Assembly: GCA_036674765.1 (NCBI GenBank)
Contig: JARVKI010000038.1
Location: 310,001 to 374,000 of the forward strand
From: Seiridium cupressi
Lineage: Eukaryota; Ascomycota; Sordariomycetes; Amphisphaeriales; Sporocadaceae
DNA: 64,000 nucleotides
Reading direction: 5' to 3'
Below, in pieces: positions 59,256 through 64,000 of this stretch. Position numbers and translations under genes: made by a program. The stretch's first letter is position 1. The number at the start of each line of letters is the position of its first letter. Under the pieces are notes generated by a model. That model made no database searches. It was given only the letters and a program-made list of their open reading frames with translations, and had not been told where the DNA came from.

Positions 59256-61742
59256 TCATGAGGCAGGGGGGGAGTTGAGCGACACGTGAACATTCCAAGT
59301 CTGAGGCTGCCTCTGCTTCTCGGTGAAGATAAGGGCGATAATAATCGGCAGCCATAATGAAGTAGCAACAAGAATTCCCAGAATAATTGTGCAAACCGTT
59401 CCTGCGGGACCGTGGATGCTTTCCTTACACGGTTTGTTTCTTGCTACCACGGTCGGTCCCCCGGTTTGTGACATCTGGACTGAGCCGCGAGCCTGCGTTG
59501 GATCTTTGGAGAATATTGACTCAAGTTCTCCTCCGTCATCCCTCTTCTTTTGGGCCGGTTGCGCCTGGCCAGCGGACGATGCCAACGCAGCAGGTTTGGT
59601 TGGACGAGTCGACCCCTCGGCTTGTGATATTGGGACCAAGCCATAAGACTGTGTTGGGCTTGATGAAGGTACGACTTCGACTTTCGCTTTGCCCTTGCCT
59701 TTCTCTGTCCCTTCCGCTGCCGGTAAATCGTCGTCAGAAGCGCCGGCCTCATGGTCTCCGAACCACTCATGCGTCAAGAACCCAGCGATATCTATGCGGT
59801 CCGCGGGGTCATATTGGAAGACCTTATCAAGCAGATCACCCAATATCGCCACCTCCTTGCTAGATAGCTTCTTTTCCTCTACCAAGTCACGATAGCCCCC
59901 GAATAGATCATCGTCATTGTCACGAGTTTCTTCATCGGGGCGAGACAGTGGAATGCGATAGTGCATCTCTCTTGATTGGCTGAGTGTTGCACGCACAACA
60001 GTCGGTTGATCGTGCTCCTCGCAGAACCCTCTGCGGACGTTTTCCAGTTCTGCAGTAGGCCCAGATATGGCTTCTGGGTAGTCTATTCTTTCTTGAGACA
60101 CGTGAGGATCGTCGCTTGAGTTGTCATTTGAGACTTCGTTGCTAGCATTAGGTTTACCGAGCTCCTGACTGTTCACTTCGCTCCCCGATGTTTTGCGCTC
60201 CTTCAGTTTTTGCCACTTCTCTTCATAATAGGCTGTCCTGTACGGCTCAGGCAGAGGCCCTAAAACGAACTCGAGGTCATTGACCACCCCGTCGCTATCA
60301 CGACTCCCGTGGAATATGTACGCATCAGCATATACCTGCGCGATCGTAGCAGCGAGCGACCATACATCAGCAGACAGCCCAAAGTCGACGTTGAAATATG
60401 CCTCCGGTGCAGCCCACGTTGGGGGAATGCCAGGATGACCAGTGGGGTTAGACACCTCGAAAGCGATTCCAAAGTCGATGATAGCCGCTTTCTGGGTGTA
60501 TGGTACGCCCAGCAGGTTGAGGTCCGCCGTTTTGAGAATATGCGTGGGGAGCTTGGGGTGATGCTCCTTCCATAGCTCGGTCGGAACTTCTATTGCTTGT
60601 GCCTCCCCCAGACGCTGGATCATGTCTTTTTTACTAATCTTGTGGAGCTCATCTTGGTTCAGGTATAGCAAGAGGTTTTCAGTCCGCAGGTCACCATGAC
60701 ATATGTTGTTTTGGTGGAGGAACTCGAGGCCTTCAGCCAACTGGTAGAATATCTGCCGCATGGCACTTGGTTTCCAAGACCGCATTGAGAGAACATTGGG
60801 ACCCATGAGAGGGAAGACGAGACAGAGGTTCTTATCGCCCCCGGGTGAATCAATCTCAAATGGTTCTTCGCAAGGGATGAGAATATGACGCACATCCAAG
60901 TTCTGGGCCATCATGCCTTTCTCTCGCATCAAATTGAGGATCTTTAGGTCCTGGCAATCCTGGTGAGACTGCATCGCACCGATGATTTTCAGCGCGCGCC
61001 ATTTCTTCAACTCTCCGTCGTACACAAGCCAGACAGTGCCGTAGCCGCCTCTGCCCAGCTTGTGAAAGATCTCGAACCTGCCGATGATGACGTCCCCCAG
61101 TTTGATAGGGTAGAAGCCAGCATCGATATAATCTTCGTACGTTTCTTCTTCGCTAAACGTGAATTCATCTTTATAATGGTTAAAGGCGAACCTATCTTCG
61201 TCATCGCCAAATGCGGAGTTACCTTCAGCCTCGTGAGCGGCCAACTTGAATTTATGCGAAAATGGTAGTTCTTCTCCCGATTTTGGTAGTTCTTCTCTTG
61301 ACTTTTCTTTCGCCACAGGTTCGTCCAGGCTCGAAGTCACTATACCATGCTGAGTGAGGTCTGGGCCAGAAGGTACAATGCCAAGCCCACTGAGTTCCGC
61401 GTCAAGAGGTACGAGACCACGCCCAAAGTAGTCCAGGCCAGAAGGTACGAAACCATGCCCAATGTCCAGGTCAGACGGTACGAGACCATGCCCGGTGTGA
61501 CCCAAAGGATCTTGAACGGGCGCTATGCCATCGTCAACGGGATCGTCTACGAAGGGTTCGGAGCTTGAGCTGCTCGCTGGGCTACTGAGCTCTTTACTTG
61601 ATTCACTTTTATCCTCAGAGGGGCTGGTAGAATCCTCGTCGGCTTGATCAGTACCGACGGGAGGATTTGTGGTGGAAATCTGCGCGATGCCTTCACCGTC
61701 CAGGCCTGATGAGACTCCTTCCGGTTGTGTCATCTCTGCCAT
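59256..61742 (-). CDS. SRPK-like serine/threonine kinase with C-terminal membrane helix
   Basis: A single-exon gene of 828 aa. An acidic, Ser-rich N-terminus contains about five short repeats at residues 84-140 (GHGLVPSDLD, GHGFVPSGLD, GRGLVPLD, GLGIVPSGPD, QHGIVTSSLD). The kinase domain begins YPIKLGDVIIGRFEIFHKLG, typical of SRPKs. Key sites: glycine loop GRGGYG (230-235), ATP lysine in RALKI (252), catalytic loop HGDLRTEN (349-356; Arg where most kinases have Lys), DFG (423-425) and APE (445-447), with a long insert before DFG as in SRPKs. The C-terminal lobe is split by a low-complexity insert (about 510-640). A hydrophobic helix at about 781-806 followed by 22 residues suggests tail anchoring, unusual for SRPKs. 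Fungal SRPK-like families are expanded; substrates are unknown. Confidence 0.85.
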   Translation of the reverse strand: MAEMTQPEGVSSGLDGEGIAQISTTNPPVGTDQADEDSTSPSEDKSESSKELSSPASSSSSEPFVDDPVDDGIAPVQDPLGHTGHGLVPSDLDIGHGFVPSGLDYFGRGLVPLDAELSGLGIVPSGPDLTQHGIVTSSLDEPVAKEKSREELPKSGEELPFSHKFKLAAHEAEGNSAFGDDEDRFAFNHYKDEFTFSEEETYEDYIDAGFYPIKLGDVIIGRFEIFHKLGRGGYGTVWLVYDGELKKWRALKIIGAMQSHQDCQDLKILNLMREKGMMAQNLDVRHILIPCEEPFEIDSPGGDKNLCLVFPLMGPNVLSMRSWKPSAMRQIFYQLAEGLEFLHQNNICHGDLRTENLLLYLNQDELHKISKKDMIQRLGEAQAIEVPTELWKEHHPKLPTHILKTADLNLLGVPYTQKAAIIDFGIAFEVSNPTGHPGIPPTWAAPEAYFNVDFGLSADVWSLAATIAQVYADAYIFHGSRDSDGVVNDLEFVLGPLPEPYRTAYYEEKWQKLKERKTSGSEVNSQELGKPNASNEVSNDNSSDDPHVSQERIDYPEAISGPTAELENVRRGFCEEHDQPTVVRATLSQSREMHYRIPLSRPDEETRDNDDDLFGGYRDLVEEKKLSSKEVAILGDLLDKVFQYDPADRIDIAGFLTHEWFGDHEAGASDDDLPAAEGTEKGKGKAKVEVVPSSSPTQSYGLVPISQAEGSTRPTKPAALASSAGQAQPAQKKRDDGGELESIFSKDPTQARGSVQMSQTGGPTVVARNKPCKESIHGPAGTVCTIILGILVATSLWLPIIIALIFTEKQRQPQTWNVHVSLNSPPAS

Positions 61743-64000
61743 GTCGTCTACGCCCTTGCTTCAATCGGGCGGGCAACATCAATCGCGCAATTTTGAGGTT
61801 TCAATGAATTGCAAGGGAAAGCTACTCTATTCCCTACTATATTACCCTTGATCGTTGACCATGACGCTCCCAATCGCGCGTTTCAGGACAAAGAAGAATG
61901 AATGACCTGCTAGATAAGATGCGGCCCGCAAACAGCGATAAGTACCACAAAGCAGTCTTCACTACATTGTGTTAGTAGCAATTGGGAATAAGGGACGAAT
62001 CCCGTTGACATAGATCTTGGCCTGGACTGGGCTGACCTTCACGGGCCGCATCTCGCGCTACAATCACCTCATACCTAAACCTCTCATCCGTGCGATGAGG
62101 AGGGCAGCGTAAGTCAAAGACCGAACGAAACCGCACGGTCGCGTCAGGCTTTCTGAGCTACCATGAAGTAGTGCGCAAGAGTTGCGGCCGAACTCCATTG
62201 GTTCCATTGGCGCTCATGCACCTACTTGACACCTACCGTTTCGCTTCAAGGCGTAAATACGAAGCTCTGTGCCTTGGTAACTTGATATGGCCGGAATATA
62301 TCCGCAGCCAACTTCCCAATTCGATCCTTCATCACGCTTCGTCACCATTTTACGGTTCACCATGGACAGTGGTCCACGCTCTGGTTGCCACGTATTGCCG
62401 TTAAGCTCTTTGATCGGGTAGCGCCATGAAAATTCCAACGTATCTCTTATTGAACTAGCCAGGAGGCCTTATCCTAAGCTGCATGCCCTCTCAAAATGGT
62501 GAAGCATCGCCTAGAGGGTTCGCCACATTGCGAAGATTCCAACGCGGTGCTGGTCGATGGACACCGGCTAAGTCGGCTCGTGAGCTATGTGACTATCACG
62601 TCAAGGTTCTGATTGAGAAGTGTTATTCGCTAGTCGTCCTACCACGAGGCCTCCAATCCGGAAGAGGGGATTAGTGGTTATATTGTAGGATTTCTGAAGA
62701 TAAGCGGCTGATGTTAACATTGCGACCATGCGCATATCGTTACCTTTCCTAGGAGTTGAAGACGGTGATGGTTATCATGAAGAGGCCTCCGTGAAACACC
62801 ATGAAGTCGTGTAATGACCATTCTCAAAGGCACAGTTGTGAATAGAACCCACAATGATGTTGGTTTTCGCCTCTTGATGATATAATATGGAGGAGACGAC
62901 ACGCCAGGACCCTTGGTGCATAACAAGGCGCACGCACGCATGCACGTAGGGCCTCGTAGAGTCCAAATAGGCATGCACTCAGCCACCGTCCGGTAGTTGG
63001 GATGCGTTCAATTTCGAATCAGATTTGACAGATGCGCGGAAAGTGACAAGAAGGGGTTGCCATGTTTCCCACGTCCTGGTACCTGAATGTCGTCATGGGC
63101 GTTAAAGGGCCTAGCCTCGTCCCATGAAAGGGTGTACCGAGATGACGGGGGTTGTGGTTGGCTGGGGTCGTTGCAGACGATCGCTACCGCAACAGGAACC
63201 GCTGCCGTTCAATGTTGCATCGATGCCAAGCCTTCTGTAAAGCCATGGAGAAATGGGCGTCATCATCCTGAAGGCAAATATCGTGGTTTCGTGAAAATAT
63301 TGAGCTGGCCTCGCTTGCCGGATTGCGACGTTGTAGAAAGCATAACTTATTCCACGCGTCATACGTGGGCAGTAGATATTGTATTAGAACAGTACCGAGA
63401 GGTTCCCATGCAGTTAGCGAGTGAACATTAGTCCCGCCAAGAATCTCTCGAGTACATAGTTGAGTTCTAGCGCATTTCAATGCAGTTCACAAATGCAGTG
63501 ACGTCGATCTTCCTTGCAGTCGTATGCAGGACCGGTGAATAAGCATGTATGTTTAGCCTGAGCGCGCCGGGGACCGACTACCGGTTTCTATTCCGGTTCT
63601 AATGAGGTCTGGAGTCACACGGATCCCAGAGCAATGGGTCCTGGTATGACGCAGTCGCATTCTGCAAGGAACATTACCAATGGCGACTCCAAAAATGAAG
63701 GGATCGCATTGATGACTCGGGGGTTTCTTTTTGCCCAGCTTCTTCGCGTAGTTAGGCAGCATGGTTCAGAATTCTCCTTTGGGGAACCTGCGAGCCCCCC
63801 TGCGAGTGATATAGGGCAGCCCACAGATGGCCAGTCGGCCGAGAGGCTGCTGTAGTACTTCGGTCTGCTCCCTTGCTTCGCGACCGATTTCCGTGCAGCT
63901 CGCTTCAATCTCTTGACATTTTAGCATTGACACTCCCGCGTGCGGAATATCGACGAGGAGAATGGGCCTTCGCCTACATAGAATTGCGGCAATCAATGAT
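61743..64000. other. Intergenic to the window end, no supported gene
   Basis: Short open frames on both strands lack motifs and splice structure. The left edge should contain the kinase promoter. Nothing else is recognised. Confidence 0.5.

Noticed and set aside
1..64000. tRNA, rRNA or CRISPR features
   Set aside because: No GGTTCGANTCC-type B box with a matching A box, no rRNA-like stretch and no regularly spaced direct repeats were seen by eye.

Overview
The window reads as a gene-sparse, decaying accessory region of a filamentous ascomycete (Pezizomycotina; Eurotiales such as Aspergillus or Penicillium is my best guess). The evidence is short GT-AG introns of about 46-113 nt with CTAA(C/T) branch sites, fungal-specific families (Clr5-ankyrin, DUF3176, DUF6536, Ish1, F-box/DUF6546), a polyketide megasynthase, and a retrotransposon destroyed by repeat-induced point mutation (RIP). 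I found no tRNA, rRNA or CRISPR.

Layout. 1-3075: no supported gene. 3076-4859 (+): Ish1-repeat protein with a signal peptide and C-terminal KDEL. 7173-8500 (-): GT8-type glycosyltransferase. 10460-12532 (+): membrane-anchored pepsin-like protein with degenerate active sites. 15018-17256 (+): DUF3176 membrane protein with one in-frame stop. 19824-20309 (-): SnoaL/NTF2-like protein. 22662-31466 (+): a 2718-aa, 8-exon megasynthase whose domain order I read as CoA-ligase-ACP-KS-AT-DH-KR-ACP-TE. 32806-34192 (+): indoleamine 2,3-dioxygenase with one in-frame stop. 35215-37232 (+): a decayed helical ORF running into an aldo/keto reductase. 38885-43728 (-): Clr5-ankyrin gene with one in-frame stop. 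45571-55824 (+): DUF6536 membrane-protein gene cut by a 7.77-kb RIP-mutated Ty3/gypsy element (46377-54143), which itself holds a reverse-orientation solo LTR. 56111-57683 (+): F-box/DUF6546 gene with one in-frame stop. 58694-59110 (+): TIGR04076-type small protein. 59256-61742 (-): SRPK-like kinase with a C-terminal membrane segment. The rest is intergenic.

Two themes stand out. First, the megasynthase looks like a bacterial modular PKS in KS, AT, DH, KR and TE motifs, carries its own N-terminal acyl-activating domain, and sits among possible partners (SnoaL-like protein, IDO, AKR), suggesting a partly decayed biosynthetic cluster. Second, five loci carry exactly one in-frame stop in an otherwise intact, exon-consistent frame, and a sixth is split by the transposon and also has a 1-base frameshift. 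This is a region losing genes, unless some stops are assembly errors. The LTR pair shows RIP directly: both LTRs are 431 bp, and each is heavily mutated on its inner side but little on its outer side.

Exon joins were derived by hand from splice signals and frame continuity. No homology search was run; family names rest on motif recognition.
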